A DNA stretch of 64,000 nucleotides from Mucilaginibacter saanensis (GCF_014200575.1 NZ_JACHBZ010000006.1:248001-312000); one strand, 5' to 3'. Shown: positions 1 through 9,947, counted from the first letter of the stretch. The notes: a model not told the origin generated them from the letters alone. Made by a program: numbers and translations.

Positions 1-28
1 GTTGGTTTGATAATTACATGAAATATAA

Positions 29-1192
29 ATGAAAGAGATACTTCAGGAAACACCGGTTGCGGCGCAGGTTACTGCTGCCCCCAAAAAAAGGCTTTTATCG
101 CTTGATTTTTTCAGGGGGCTCACCGTGGCCGCCATGATTTTGGTAAACACCCCCGGTAATGGCGATCATGTTTATGCGCCACTTGAACATTCTAAATGGG
201 ATGGCTGCACACCTACCGACCTGGTATTTCCTGCTTTTTTATTTATGGTGGGGGTATCAATAGTTTACGCCCTGGAGGGAAAAAAAACTGAGCTCAAAAA
301 TCACCAAAGTATTATGCTGAACGCCCTGAGGCGGATGCTCATTTTAATTGGCCTGGGGCTTTCAATATTCCTGTTTTATAGATTCGATTTTACGCACCTG
401 CGTTTTCCGGGGGTGTTACAGCGCATAGGAGTGGTGTATTTTATAGCTACCTGTTTGTACCTCAAAACCAATCAGCGTACCCGCGATTGGCTATGTGTTA
501 TTATTTTGGTGAGCTATTACCTGGTGATGAAATACCTACCAGTCCCTGACGGGCACGCTGCTAATTTTACCCCGCAATTTAACCTGGCCGCATGGCTGGA
601 TAGGGCTGTGTTTACCACCAACCACATGGCCAGGTTTACCGGGCAATGGGATCCGGTGGGTTTGTTAACCACCTGGCCTGCCATAGCCACGGCACTTTTG
701 GGTATCCGTATGGGGACGGTGTTGAAAGATGCCGGGCGCGATGCGCATGAAAAATGCGCAATACTGCTTTCAAGCGGAATATGTGCCATTGCTTTAGGTA
801 TGGTTGCCAACCAGTTTTTTCCTATTAATAAACAATTGTGGAGCAGCTCATACGTATTGTATGCTGCCGGTATTTGCACAGTTGGCTTAACTGCCGCATT
901 TTATCTCATAGACGTTGAGGGTTATAAAAAGCACACCTGGATATTTTCGGTTTTTGGGGTTAATGCGATCAGTGCCTATGTGTTATCCGAAGTTATGCCG
1001 CGCATCATCGATTTTTTTCGCTTTAACCACAACGGGCATTCTGTAAGCGGGATGAAATTCTTTTATGAAGTTGTTTTTTTGCCGTTTGTTAAGCCCAACA
1101 ATGCTTCGTTGCTGGCAGCTTTGGTATTTGTGGCCTTTATATGGCTGATGATGCATGTGCTGTACCGGCGAAAAATTGTCATAAAAATATAG
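29..1192 (+). CDS. NagX-like multi-pass membrane protein (DUF5009/acyltransferase-type)
   Basis: A 387-residue polytopic inner-membrane protein. Residues about 24-43 carry LDFFRGLTVAAMILVN, the opening signature of the DUF5009/NagX group, which is related to the membrane acetyltransferase family that includes heparan-alpha-glucosaminide N-acetyltransferase. About ten hydrophobic segments follow and the protein ends in a short basic tail (YRRKIVIKI). In Bacteroidota such genes often sit with N-acetylglucosamine or other glycan catabolism genes; transport or acetyl transfer has been proposed and the substrate cannot be read from sequence. The ATG at 29 is the first usable start and leaves the family signature near the N-terminus. 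Upstream context is cut by the window edge, so operon membership is unknown. Family assignment is fairly sure, function is not. Confidence 0.8.
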   Translation: MKEILQETPVAAQVTAAPKKRLLSLDFFRGLTVAAMILVNTPGNGDHVYAPLEHSKWDGCTPTDLVFPAFLFMVGVSIVYALEGKKTELKNHQSIMLNALRRMLILIGLGLSIFLFYRFDFTHLRFPGVLQRIGVVYFIATCLYLKTNQRTRDWLCVIILVSYYLVMKYLPVPDGHAANFTPQFNLAAWLDRAVFTTNHMARFTGQWDPVGLLTTWPAIATALLGIRMGTVLKDAGRDAHEKCAILLSSGICAIALGMVANQFFPINKQLWSSSYVLYAAGICTVGLTAAFYLIDVEGYKKHTWIFSVFGVNAISAYVLSEVMPRIIDFFRFNHNGHSVSGMKFFYEVVFLPFVKPNNASLLAALVFVAFIWLMMHVLYRRKIVIKI

Positions 1193-1231
1193 TCAAAGCT
1201 AATGTAGGCCATGGCGATTGTGGTATCAATC

Positions 1232-2248
1232 TTAGTTACTCTTAAGAAAAGGCAATAGGGATACGGAAAAACTGATATATGGAACCGTACCATTGCTGGT
1301 TCTAAAAAAATAATCGCTCGGTTTGTTGTTATGGTCAAACATACGTGATTCGGCTGTGGTGTATAGTCCTCCTGCAATCCCAAGTACCAGTTTTTTAGTA
1401 ACGCGGTATTCAAATGTTGCACCGCTCCGGATTTCTATGGAAGAATAGATAGCATTTTGTGGCAAGCCGGGTTGATTAAGATCGAAGAAATAAAGATTGC
1501 CGCCTAATTCACTTCCAAGGATGGCCCAACTCCTTTTTGACACTTGTTTTCTCAAAGCAATCCGGTAGGGCATATCTACAAATAAGTCCAGGTCACTGTC
1601 CTTAAATTTATGCCAGTAACTAACAAAGGGCACTACCGGAGCCACTGACGATGGATCAAGGATCACAGCAAGGCCAACAGACCATGAAGAAGTTTCAGTT
1701 CTACTCAATGGAACATTAACCGTACCTATGTAGTTGATCCTTTTGATAGAAGTGGCGTCGTCGGTTAGGCCAGAGATGCCACCTGAATAGTTGATCTGGT
1801 GATGGAATAACGTATCTGTGCGGCTGAAGGTTGCTGTAAAACCAACTGTACCTTTGGTTAAACTCCGGTTTGTAGCCGGAAAACCGGGACTGTAACTCGT
1901 AATATCCCTGGTATCAAAATGCACCTGCTGGTAACTTACAGTTCCGGTCAGGTTATTCTTTCCCCATTGCGCTAATGGAACTCTGAAATTTGAGCGAACC
2001 CGTGTGGTATTCATTTTACCCTGGTATAAGTCATGGCCATTGAGCTCGCCTTTTACCATGCGGGCACCAATGATATCGGTAGCGAAAGAACCTTGTCTGA
2101 GTATTGGATAACGGGTGGCATAATCAGATAAAGCAGCCATTTTTATGGAATCTATCATCTGTTTCCTCGCCTGCTCTTTGGTAGTTTGTGCAAAAAGATT
2201 AGTGGAAAAGCAGATTGAAGCAATAGTTAAAAGTAGTTTGTTTTTCAT
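1232..2248 (-). CDS. Putative outer-membrane beta-barrel protein
   Basis: A 338-residue exported protein. It starts with a clear signal peptide (MKNKLLLTIASICFSTNLFAQ) followed by alternating hydrophobic and polar stretches rich in Gly, Tyr, Ser and Thr, the pattern of an outer-membrane barrel. It ends in strands such as YISFSVSLLPFLKSN. It resembles Bacteroidota outer-membrane proteins annotated only as domains of unknown function (possibly DUF6268, not verified). It lies 138 bp downstream of the RND pump gene on the same strand and could be read through from that operon, but nothing shows a functional link. No enzyme motif is visible. Confidence 0.65.
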   Translation of the reverse strand: MKNKLLLTIASICFSTNLFAQTTKEQARKQMIDSIKMAALSDYATRYPILRQGSFATDIIGARMVKGELNGHDLYQGKMNTTRVRSNFRVPLAQWGKNNLTGTVSYQQVHFDTRDITSYSPGFPATNRSLTKGTVGFTATFSRTDTLFHHQINYSGGISGLTDDATSIKRINYIGTVNVPLSRTETSSWSVGLAVILDPSSVAPVVPFVSYWHKFKDSDLDLFVDMPYRIALRKQVSKRSWAILGSELGGNLYFFDLNQPGLPQNAIYSSIEIRSGATFEYRVTKKLVLGIAGGLYTTAESRMFDHNNKPSDYFFRTSNGTVPYISFSVSLLPFLKSN

Positions 2249-2386
2249 GGATCGGATAGTATTTTCGGATAAACCAGCGGGCAGGCGGCAAAAGCAAATG
2301 TTTTTGTTAAAGTAAACTCAACTTTTGTACTCAATCTCATTCAAATACATCCGCCAAACCCAGCAGGTTATCCAATTATATAGATG

Positions 2387-5300
2387 TTAATTTTGGGCTT
2401 CTAATAGCAAAGTGTTTTTATCTGTTTTGTTCTTTCTAAATCTTAATATCAATTTTTCTATAATGAGGTACATGGACGGCACAACAAACAGTGTAAGGAT
2501 CATAGAGCTGGTTAAGCCGCCAATAATTACCCAGGCCATGCCGTTTTTGATCTCGGCACCGGCGCCGCTGGCAATAGCTATCGGGAGCATACCCAGGATC
2601 ATTGCTAACGTGGTCATCAGGATAGGTCTTAACCGCTCTTTACCTGCTTCAATAAGGGCGTCCATAACAGTGTAGCCCTGTGCTTTGAGGTGATTGGTAA
2701 AATCCACTATCAGGATTGCATTTTTGGATACCAGGCCTAATAGCATAATTACGCCGATGAGCGAGAAGATATTAAGTGTTTGCATAGTTAGTGCCAGCGC
2801 CAGTAAGGCACCTACCAGTGCCACCGGGATAGAAAATAACACCACAAACGGATAGATGGCATTTTCATAAAGGGCCACCATAATAAGGTAAACCAGCACA
2901 ATTGCCACACCCAGCGCAAAAAATAAACTGCCGAAAGCGTCGGCCTGGTTTTTAGCATCTCCTAAAAACTCCACCGATACCCCTTCAGGTAATTTAACCT
3001 GGGGAAGTTTCTTCTTAATATCATCGGTTACCGAACCCGAAGGCCTGCCGGCTACATTGGAATTTATTGTAATGGCTCCTAAACGGTCGCTTCGTTGTAA
3101 AACGCTTTCGCCTAAACCTTCGGTTACTGCGGCAAACTGGCTCAGTACAAAGCTTTGGCCGTCGCTATTGGTGAAAGAAAGGTTCCTGACATTATTGATA
3201 TCTGAGCGGTCATAACTGTCAAGGCCGATCAGGATATCGTACTCATTACCATTCTCTTTAAATTTGCTCTTATCGTTACCGCTAAAGGCATTTTGTAAAG
3301 CCGCACCTACCTGGCTGGCATCTATACCCAGCAGGGTCATTTTTTCGCGATTCAAAGTAACTTCAACCTGGGGTTTCTGATCCTTTACCGAAAGTTGAAC
3401 AAAGCGGGTACCAGGTACCGATGCCACTATCTTCTTGTATTCTTCGGCAACTTTACGTACCGCTTTCAGGTCGATACCCTTAACCGCTATCTGGATGGGA
3501 GCCTGGTTAGCTCCGCCCGTGATAGACGTTGGTGATGATGTGATCTTAACGCCCGGGATAATAGCGCTCAATTGTTTTTGCAGCTTGCCGCCAAAATCTT
3601 CGGCGGTTATGCTGCGTTGTTTCTTATCAACCATGGTAACCGTGATCTCGGCCAGGTTATTGTTGTTGGTTGTACCGGCTACGCTGCCCGTAACAAAGCC
3701 AACGCTGGAGAATACCTTTGTTACCTCCGGTTGTTTCATGATCAGCTTTTCGGCCTGTTGGGTGATCATATTGGTTTGGTAAATGGACGCCGATGGCGCC
3801 AGCTCAAGGGTCAGCAACAATTCGCCCTGATCTGCACTGGGAATAAATGCTGCCCCGATAAAGCCGAATGGCACCAACGCTATGGCACCAAAAATGAGTA
3901 GGATAACGCCGGATAACAACCACCTTTTTTTGGTTAAAACTATGGCAAGCAGTTTGCCGTAGTCCTCTTTCAGGATATCTAAAAAGCGTTCAAAACCCAG
4001 GTTAAGTTTGCCCCACAGGCTTTTTTCATTCAGCTTTTCGATCTTACCGAATTTGGCTGCAAGCATAGGTGTAACGGTGAACGAAACAAACAAGCTCATC
4101 AGGGTAGAAAATACCACTACCAGTGAAAACTCCTGCAATAACTGACCGATAATACCGCCGGCAAAAGCAATAGGTAAAAACACCACTACGTCTACTAAGG
4201 TTATCGCCAATGCGGTAAAGCCTATCTCGCTCCTTCCTTCCAGTGCTGCGCTTTCTTTATCACTCCCCATTTCCAGGTGCCGGTAGATATTTTCGAGTAC
4301 CACGATGGAATCATCTACCAGGATACCCACCACTAATGACATGGCCATGAGTGTCATGAGGTTGAGCGAAAAGCCCAGGAAATACATTGCGATGAATGTT
4401 GGTATGATAGAAGAGGGCAACGCCACCAATACGAACATGGAACTACGGAAGCTGTGTAAAAATGCCAGCATCACTATACCTACAATCACTATAGCCATCC
4501 CCAGATCTTCCATAACACCATCAGCTGATTTTAATGTGTAAATGCTTTGATCAGATGATACCTCAAATTTTAAGTCGCGGTCTTTATATTGCGATTGGAT
4601 TTCGGCGAACTTTAATCGCACCTGCTTACTCACCTCAACGGCGTTGGCATCACTTTGCTTGATGATCTGTATACCAATAGACGGAATACCGTCTATATGG
4701 TTAATGGCGGTTGTTTTAGCGGTGGCATCTATAACTTCGGCAATATCCTTCAGGTAAACACTGCCTGCTTTTGGCCTTTGCTGCACAATGATGTTACCAA
4801 TCTGTTCTGTCGAAACAACATTAGCATCAAAACGGATAGACTGTTGCTGATCACGGGTTTCGATACTACCAGCAGGATAGGATTGGTTTGCTTTGCTTAA
4901 AACATTTGTTACCTGCGCAATACCCAGGCCGTAGGCCTTCATTTTATCCTGATCAATATTCACCTGTATCTGGCGCTCATCCCCGCCTATGATGTTTACC
5001 TGGCCCACACCTGCAACGTTTTGCAACAGCGGGCGGATCTGTTTATCCACAAAATCATACAAATCGCGGGGCGACTGTTTGGAGGTTACCCCGGCCTTTA
5101 ACACGGGTGCATCTTCCAGGTTGATTTTATTTACAATTGGTTTATTGATATTGTCTGGCAGGTCATTCTGTGCCTGGTCTGCTTTTCGCTGTATGTCGCG
5201 CTCGGCCTGATCAATATCAGTGCCTGCTTTAAGCTGTACCACTACGCTTGATATACCTTCCTGCGAAGTAGAGGTGATCTTATCCAGCCCCTCTACAGAC

Positions 5301-5515
5301 GAAAACGCGTCTTCTAATTTCTTGGTCACCGAAGTTTCTACCTCAGCGGCTGCAGCGCCTGGATATATCGTGCTAACGGTAACAGTGGGCACATCTATCT
5401 TGGGCAGCAGATTGTAATTTAAGCCCAGGTAAGATTTGACACCGAAGATGAACAGGACGGTGAAGACAACTATGATTAATAAGGGCCGTTTAACGGCTAT
5501 CTCTGTTATTGACAT
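2387..5515 (-). CDS. RND efflux pump, inner-membrane permease (AcrB/HAE1 family)
   Basis: The proton-driven pump subunit of a tripartite efflux complex. Its 1042 residues match the usual length of AcrB-type permeases. The order is the canonical duplicated one: TM1 at residues 10-28, a large periplasmic porter loop, a TM2-TM6 block from about residue 330 containing VGILVDDSIVVLEN (the TM4 acidic pair of the proton relay), a second porter loop, and TM8-TM12 ending near 1020. The gene is third in an outer-membrane factor, adaptor, pump operon, with 11 bp between the adaptor stop and its start. Its substrate cannot be predicted. The likely controller is the LytTR two-component system transcribed on the same strand from 9867. 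Confidence 0.95.
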   Translation of the reverse strand: MSITEIAVKRPLLIIVVFTVLFIFGVKSYLGLNYNLLPKIDVPTVTVSTIYPGAAAAEVETSVTKKLEDAFSSVEGLDKITSTSQEGISSVVVQLKAGTDIDQAERDIQRKADQAQNDLPDNINKPIVNKINLEDAPVLKAGVTSKQSPRDLYDFVDKQIRPLLQNVAGVGQVNIIGGDERQIQVNIDQDKMKAYGLGIAQVTNVLSKANQSYPAGSIETRDQQQSIRFDANVVSTEQIGNIIVQQRPKAGSVYLKDIAEVIDATAKTTAINHIDGIPSIGIQIIKQSDANAVEVSKQVRLKFAEIQSQYKDRDLKFEVSSDQSIYTLKSADGVMEDLGMAIVIVGIVMLAFLHSFRSSMFVLVALPSSIIPTFIAMYFLGFSLNLMTLMAMSLVVGILVDDSIVVLENIYRHLEMGSDKESAALEGRSEIGFTALAITLVDVVVFLPIAFAGGIIGQLLQEFSLVVVFSTLMSLFVSFTVTPMLAAKFGKIEKLNEKSLWGKLNLGFERFLDILKEDYGKLLAIVLTKKRWLLSGVILLIFGAIALVPFGFIGAAFIPSADQGELLLTLELAPSASIYQTNMITQQAEKLIMKQPEVTKVFSSVGFVTGSVAGTTNNNNLAEITVTMVDKKQRSITAEDFGGKLQKQLSAIIPGVKITSSPTSITGGANQAPIQIAVKGIDLKAVRKVAEEYKKIVASVPGTRFVQLSVKDQKPQVEVTLNREKMTLLGIDASQVGAALQNAFSGNDKSKFKENGNEYDILIGLDSYDRSDINNVRNLSFTNSDGQSFVLSQFAAVTEGLGESVLQRSDRLGAITINSNVAGRPSGSVTDDIKKKLPQVKLPEGVSVEFLGDAKNQADAFGSLFFALGVAIVLVYLIMVALYENAIYPFVVLFSIPVALVGALLALALTMQTLNIFSLIGVIMLLGLVSKNAILIVDFTNHLKAQGYTVMDALIEAGKERLRPILMTTLAMILGMLPIAIASGAGAEIKNGMAWVIIGGLTSSMILTLFVVPSMYLIIEKLILRFRKNKTDKNTLLLEAQN

Positions 5516-5526
5516 CTTACTTTGTA

Positions 5527-6585
5527 TTATTTAGAAACAATTACCTGTGTACCGTCCTTCAGGTTGATCTGCCCGGAAGTGACCACGATTTCCCCGGCTT
5601 TCAGGCCGCTCACTACTTGTATCAACCCATTCATTTCAATACCGATTTTCACGGGCTTTTGATGAACGATGTTATTTTCGACCACATATACTGAGGCGTC
5701 TTTTATACTCTGAGTCAGTGCATCCCTCGGGATCAGCAGGATTTCCTGCATGGTTTTTCGCGAAAAATCAGCATATACAAATGTTCCTGACCGCAGCGGC
5801 GAACTTTCTTTATTATCCGCCATGATCTCAACCCTGTAATTATGCGTTTCATCTGCTTGCGGGCTGATAAAGCTGATTCTCCCGTTAAATACCTGGTCGG
5901 GATATACATCGGTGGTTATCTTAACCGCCTGGCCCTGTTTTACCTGGTAAACCTCATTTTCAGTAAGATTGATCTGTACTTTGCCCTGTGATAGGTTGAC
6001 GATAGTAGCAATCGCAGTACCCGAGTTAGCGAACACGCCCTGCTCCACCGGTTTTTCTGATATAATACCGCTCGTAGGGGCTTTAATAGAGGCATCGCTG
6101 ATTTGTTTTTTTACCTGGCTAACCTGGTTGGCAGCATCGGTGTAATTCTGGCGAATTTCGTTCACCTTTTCCTGGGTAGCCGCTTGTCCTTTTAATAATT
6201 CGGTATAGGTTTCCAGGTCATGGTGTAGCTTTGCGGCGCTGCTTTCGGCTTTTTGTAAATCGAGTTGGGCTAAGCGGGTGTCTATCACTGCCAGCACTTG
6301 TCCTTCGCTAACATGATCGCCAAGGTTAAACCGTAATTGCTGAATAGTTCCGCCTGTTGTTGAAAGCACTTTAGCTTCTTTGAATGGAGCCAGTGTACCC
6401 GTCTTGATCAGGCTTATTTCCTGGCGCTGTTCCTGTGCCTCGGCAACTTTTACGGGGATCCTTACTACAGTATCCTGAGTGGGTTCCTTCTTTTTATCCA
6501 GGGTGCTTTTATTAGATGCAAGTCTGAAAACAATGAGTGCCAGTAGCACTACCACAATCAGGATGATAATATATTTTCTTTTCAT
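5527..6585 (-). CDS. RND efflux periplasmic adaptor (membrane fusion protein)
   Basis: A 352-residue adaptor that bridges the pump and the outer-membrane channel. It has an N-terminal membrane anchor (residues about 4-21), a lipoyl-like half-motif (GGTIQQLRFNLGDHVSEGQVLA), a short alpha-helical hairpin (about residues 108-160), a second lipoyl half (SIKAPTSGIISEKPV), and beta-barrel and membrane-proximal domains to the C-terminus. It lies 5 bp after the channel gene and 11 bp before the pump gene, so the three are almost certainly co-translated. No lipobox cysteine is seen, so the anchor is an uncleaved helix. Confidence 0.94.
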   Translation of the reverse strand: MKRKYIIILIVVVLLALIVFRLASNKSTLDKKKEPTQDTVVRIPVKVAEAQEQRQEISLIKTGTLAPFKEAKVLSTTGGTIQQLRFNLGDHVSEGQVLAVIDTRLAQLDLQKAESSAAKLHHDLETYTELLKGQAATQEKVNEIRQNYTDAANQVSQVKKQISDASIKAPTSGIISEKPVEQGVFANSGTAIATIVNLSQGKVQINLTENEVYQVKQGQAVKITTDVYPDQVFNGRISFISPQADETHNYRVEIMADNKESSPLRSGTFVYADFSRKTMQEILLIPRDALTQSIKDASVYVVENNIVHQKPVKIGIEMNGLIQVVSGLKAGEIVVTSGQINLKDGTQVIVSK

Positions 6586-6590
6586 AAGTT

Positions 6591-7925
6591 TTAAAGTGAG
6601 CTGTAGAAGGTTTTAAGGGTGCCGGCAGCTTTTTCCAGATCAAGTTTGGCCTGGTAAAAGCTATATAAAGAGTTGAGGTAATTATTTTGGGCGTCTTTGA
6701 TGGCGTACTGGGCATTAAGCCAGTCGTTTAAATCGGTTACGCCTTTTGTGTACTGCAGGTTGGTAGTTTTAAATACCGATTGAGCGAGCTCAATATTTCG
6801 CGTATCGTTCTCCAGGTTGGCCTGTGCCTTGATTAGTTTTGTTTTAGCATTCTCATACTCCAGTTGATATTTACCCTCGTCAAGTTTTAGGTTCTCGGCA
6901 GCATTCAGGCTTTTATATTTGGCCTGGTTGTATTGTGCATTCCTTTTAAAAAAGTCGAACAAAGGAATTGTCAACTTTAGTCCCACGGCCGAGTAAGAGT
7001 TCAGATCACTAAATGCCGGGCCCAAGGTAGTGCCGAAACCCTGTGCACCATAACGTACGTAACCGGTCAATTTGGGAATTGCTCCTGCCTTTATCCGTTG
7101 CTGGTCTATTTCCAACAATCGGGCATTAGTTTGCGATAGCTGGTAATCTGTTCTGTTAGCTGCCGAAAATCCATTATTTGATGCATCAACAATTGATGGT
7201 GTGGTCAAATCCTTACGGGATGCCGTATCTATTGGCAAGCCGGAGTTAATGGGATAACCCATATTATATTTCAGCTGGTTTTCTGAAAGGGTTAAACTAC
7301 TTTCGGCTATGCGTATCTGCGATATGGCGTTGTTATAGTTAACGGTCACTTTATCCAGATCTTTCTGTAATGTTATCCCTTTTTGAACCTGAAGCTGGGA
7401 TATTTCCATTTGCCTGCGATAGGTTTCGAGGTTAGCTTTCAACAACCGCAGCTGTTCGCGGTAAACGTAAATCTGGTAGTAAGCGTTGCTGATGTCATAA
7501 ATGATGGTTTCTTCATTCTTTTTAACATTAAGATCAGCCTGTTGCTTGTTGTATTTATTGGCCTTAAGTCCGTTCAATAAGGATTGATCATAAATGGTTT
7601 GATCAAGCTGCACAACGCCGTTAGTATTGTACTTTTGGGTAAAGGCTACTTTAACCGCGTCCGGGCCGAATATGCCAGCCGGGATAATGGATTGCTGCAC
7701 TTTTAAGTTATCGTCGAAGGTACCGGTGACTCCCAGCTTAGGCAGATAATCGGCAAGTGCTTCTTTGGCCTGGGCATCGGCTGCCAGCTTTTCATTTTCA
7801 TAAACCACGCCACTGCGGTTATTCTTAAGGCCATAGTCTATACATTCTTTCAAATTCCATTGCTGCTGGGCAAGCAATTGGAATGGAAGTAAACAGATCA
7901 GCGCCAGTAACGTATTTTTTTTCAT
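6591..7925 (-). CDS. TolC-family outer-membrane efflux channel
   Basis: The outer-membrane factor of the RND complex, about 444 residues. A signal peptide (MKKNTLLALICLLPFQLLAQ) precedes two repeats of long amphipathic helices and short strands, as in TolC. The frame stays open to a TTG at 7952, but the ATG at 7925 is preferred because it puts the signal peptide at the N-terminus and has AGGAAA directly upstream. It is the first gene of the channel-adaptor-pump operon. A pair of direct repeats at 8041-8068, upstream of this start, is a probable LytTR regulator site. Confidence 0.93.
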   Translation of the reverse strand: MKKNTLLALICLLPFQLLAQQQWNLKECIDYGLKNNRSGVVYENEKLAADAQAKEALADYLPKLGVTGTFDDNLKVQQSIIPAGIFGPDAVKVAFTQKYNTNGVVQLDQTIYDQSLLNGLKANKYNKQQADLNVKKNEETIIYDISNAYYQIYVYREQLRLLKANLETYRRQMEISQLQVQKGITLQKDLDKVTVNYNNAISQIRIAESSLTLSENQLKYNMGYPINSGLPIDTASRKDLTTPSIVDASNNGFSAANRTDYQLSQTNARLLEIDQQRIKAGAIPKLTGYVRYGAQGFGTTLGPAFSDLNSYSAVGLKLTIPLFDFFKRNAQYNQAKYKSLNAAENLKLDEGKYQLEYENAKTKLIKAQANLENDTRNIELAQSVFKTTNLQYTKGVTDLNDWLNAQYAIKDAQNNYLNSLYSFYQAKLDLEKAAGTLKTFYSSL

Positions 7926-8040
7926 TTTCCTGCGTTCAAAAATTTCTACCAAAGCCTACTGGTGGCTTAAGTATTCTATTATTTTATGGCAGCAAAATTA
8001 TCTGGGTTTAGGTACGCTATTTGGTGTTGGGGAGTGAAAA

Positions 8041-8068
8041 GGACAAAATTAGCAATGAACCGGACAAA
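8041..8068 (-). promoter_or_regulatory. Probable LytTR operator upstream of the efflux operon
   Basis: Two identical 7-mers GGACAAA (TTTGTCC on the coding strand) begin at 8041 and 8062, exactly 21 bp apart, about 116-143 nt upstream of the efflux channel start. LytTR regulators bind paired direct repeats on one face of the helix separated by two turns. The same motif and spacing recur upstream of the kinase-regulator operon at 9920-9947. The assignment of the binding protein is inferred. Confidence 0.5.
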
Positions 8069-8086
8069 TAAATAGTATAGATGATG

Positions 8087-8848
8087 TTACTGCTCTATCC
8101 ATTTTAAAAAAGGTTGTGCTTTGATCTTGCTGATGATGATCTTCTCGGGTGGGTTGGTTTTAACGATTACGTAAAGTTTTCTATTAAAATAATGCTCAAT
8201 GTTTTGTACAGCATCGCGGTTGATGATGAATTGCCGGTTGGCTCTGAAAAATTGCTGAGGATTGAGCATGACCTCCAATTGTTCGATGGTGTATTGGATA
8301 GGGTAACTTTTTTCACTCGAATCATAGAGGTAAACAATTCCGGCCGAGGCATATATGAACTGGATATCTGTTACCCGAACAGGGATAATCTTCTCACGGT
8401 AATGAACAAGAATATTCTGCTTGTAAGCAACATCCATTTGCACAAGTACCTTGTTCAGGTTGTTGCCGTATTGGGTATTGCTTAACAGGTGCTCCTTTAA
8501 CCTGATATACTTTTCCAGGCTTCGCTGCAACACATCTTCCTCAATTGGTTTCAGCAAGTAATCAATGCTGTTTGATTCAAAAGCTCTGATTGCGTATTCA
8601 TCAAAGGCAGTACAAAATATTACCGGTGATTCAATTTTTACTTCCCTGAAGATCTCAAAGCTTAAACCGTCACCTAACTGAATATCAGAAAAAACAAGTT
8701 CCGGGGCAGGGTTTTCCTTTAACCAGTTTATAGCCGACGAAACTGAAGGCAGTATCGCTTCAATACTTATTTCGCTATCCAGGTTTTGAAGCATGCTTTT
8801 TAGTTCCTTTGCAGTTTTTGCCTCGTCTTCTATAATAATTACTTTCAT
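8087..8848 (-). CDS. LytTR-family response regulator
   Basis: A 253-residue two-component regulator. The receiver domain covers residues 1-120 with the acidic pocket E7/D8, phospho-acceptor D55 (LVFSDIQLGDG) and the conserved K102 region (YLLKPI). The C-terminal LytTR DNA-binding domain covers about 145-250 (FFRANRQFIINRDAVQNIEHY). Its start overlaps the stop of the upstream kinase by 4 bp, so the two are translationally coupled. It probably acts at the 21-bp-spaced repeats upstream of its own operon and of the efflux operon. Confidence 0.94.
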   Translation of the reverse strand: MKVIIIEDEAKTAKELKSMLQNLDSEISIEAILPSVSSAINWLKENPAPELVFSDIQLGDGLSFEIFREVKIESPVIFCTAFDEYAIRAFESNSIDYLLKPIEEDVLQRSLEKYIRLKEHLLSNTQYGNNLNKVLVQMDVAYKQNILVHYREKIIPVRVTDIQFIYASAGIVYLYDSSEKSYPIQYTIEQLEVMLNPQQFFRANRQFIINRDAVQNIEHYFNRKLYVIVKTNPPEKIIISKIKAQPFLKWIEQ

Positions 8849-9867
8849 TTGTTTAGTAATGGCAAATTGACCGAAAAATTTAAACCATCGTTATTGATCT
8901 GAACAGGTTTATGTATGAGTAGTTTGTAGCGTTGAGTTATATTTTTCAAACCAGTGCCAGTGCCATCCTCTGCCGTTTTTTTGAGTTGCAGGTTATTGGT
9001 TACTATGAGCGCCGGGGAATCATCCGTACGTATAGTGATGTGCAAAGGCTTTTCAGGCGATATCATGTTGTGTTTAATGGCATTTTCAATTAAAAGCTGC
9101 AAGGAGAGCGGGGGGATTAAAAATGTCAGGTGCTCATCGGGTATGGTAATGTTTACGCACAGCGCTTCTTCAAAGCGCTCGTTCATGATGTAAAGGTATG
9201 ACTTGATAAAGGATAATTCGTCTTTAAGAGGAGTGAGGTAATGTTCATTAAAATTCAGTACGTACCGGTATACTGTTGCCAGTTGAACAATGTAGTTTTT
9301 AGTTGGCTGATCCGTAGCGATAGTTTTAAGTGTACTGAGGGAATTGAATAAAAAATGCGGACTGATTTGCTGCTGCAACGATAGTAGCTGCGCACGCAAA
9401 TGCGCCTGTTCCAATATCTCGTTCTCTAACTGCGAATTTTGCAGTGCATTATTGGTATGTATACTGTAAAAGACAACGTATGCAATAATACTTGCTAAAA
9501 ACGCGCCCATAAAGTGTATTATAAAATCGGAAATGGTATCAAATGGTACCCCATTTTGAATAAGCGCTGTTCTTGGTAATAAGCGGTATAGAGTGTAAGC
9601 TAATGCAAAAGTTGACAACGTGGCTGCGATATTACTTAAGAAATGCTTTGCATAACTATTAAGCCACGGAAATTGATGAAGTAAAAAAAAACCGTGAATA
9701 AGCCAGCAAGCAAAAAGCGTGAGCGATATCTGGAAAGCGTATTCAGGGTATTCCCACCACTGCACCTCCTTAAAGCTATCTTGACGGAGTAACAGGCTGA
9801 TCATGGTTACCCCGGTCAATATACCTGTTACAATAAAAAACCATTTAAATTGATAGTTTTTAAACAT
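8845..9867 (-). CDS. LytS/YpdA-type sensor histidine kinase
   Basis: About 340 residues: four transmembrane helices in the first 145, a short coiled linker, then the His_kinase domain with the phospho-acceptor box QQQISPHFLFNSLSTL (His at about residue 171) and a GHKL ATPase domain with N-box IENAIKHN and a glycine-rich GTGTGLKNI. The frame extends to a TTG at 9885, but the ATG at 9867 is preferred because it begins directly before the first membrane helix. It is paired with the LytTR regulator by a 4-bp overlap. No extracytoplasmic sensor domain is present, so the signal is probably sensed in or at the membrane. Confidence 0.93.
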   Translation of the reverse strand: MFKNYQFKWFFIVTGILTGVTMISLLLRQDSFKEVQWWEYPEYAFQISLTLFACWLIHGFFLLHQFPWLNSYAKHFLSNIAATLSTFALAYTLYRLLPRTALIQNGVPFDTISDFIIHFMGAFLASIIAYVVFYSIHTNNALQNSQLENEILEQAHLRAQLLSLQQQISPHFLFNSLSTLKTIATDQPTKNYIVQLATVYRYVLNFNEHYLTPLKDELSFIKSYLYIMNERFEEALCVNITIPDEHLTFLIPPLSLQLLIENAIKHNMISPEKPLHITIRTDDSPALIVTNNLQLKKTAEDGTGTGLKNITQRYKLLIHKPVQINNDGLNFSVNLPLLNK

Positions 9868-9919
9868 ATAACAAATGTATTTCAAAAAATCTATTGATGC
9901 TCTATAAGGTTTTCGATAT

Positions 9920-9947
9920 GGACAAATAGGCCTTTGAAACGGACGAA
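9920..9947 (-). promoter_or_regulatory. Probable LytTR operator upstream of the kinase-regulator operon
   Basis: GGACAAA at 9920-9926 and GGACGAA at 9941-9947 lie 21 bp apart, 53-80 nt upstream of the kinase start. Motif and spacing match the pair at 8041-8068. This would give autoregulation of the two-component system; binding is inferred from geometry only. Confidence 0.5.

Noticed and set aside
1063..1422. 119-codon minus-strand frame across the end of the NagX-like gene
   Set aside because: It overlaps both neighbouring real genes out of frame and lacks any domain.
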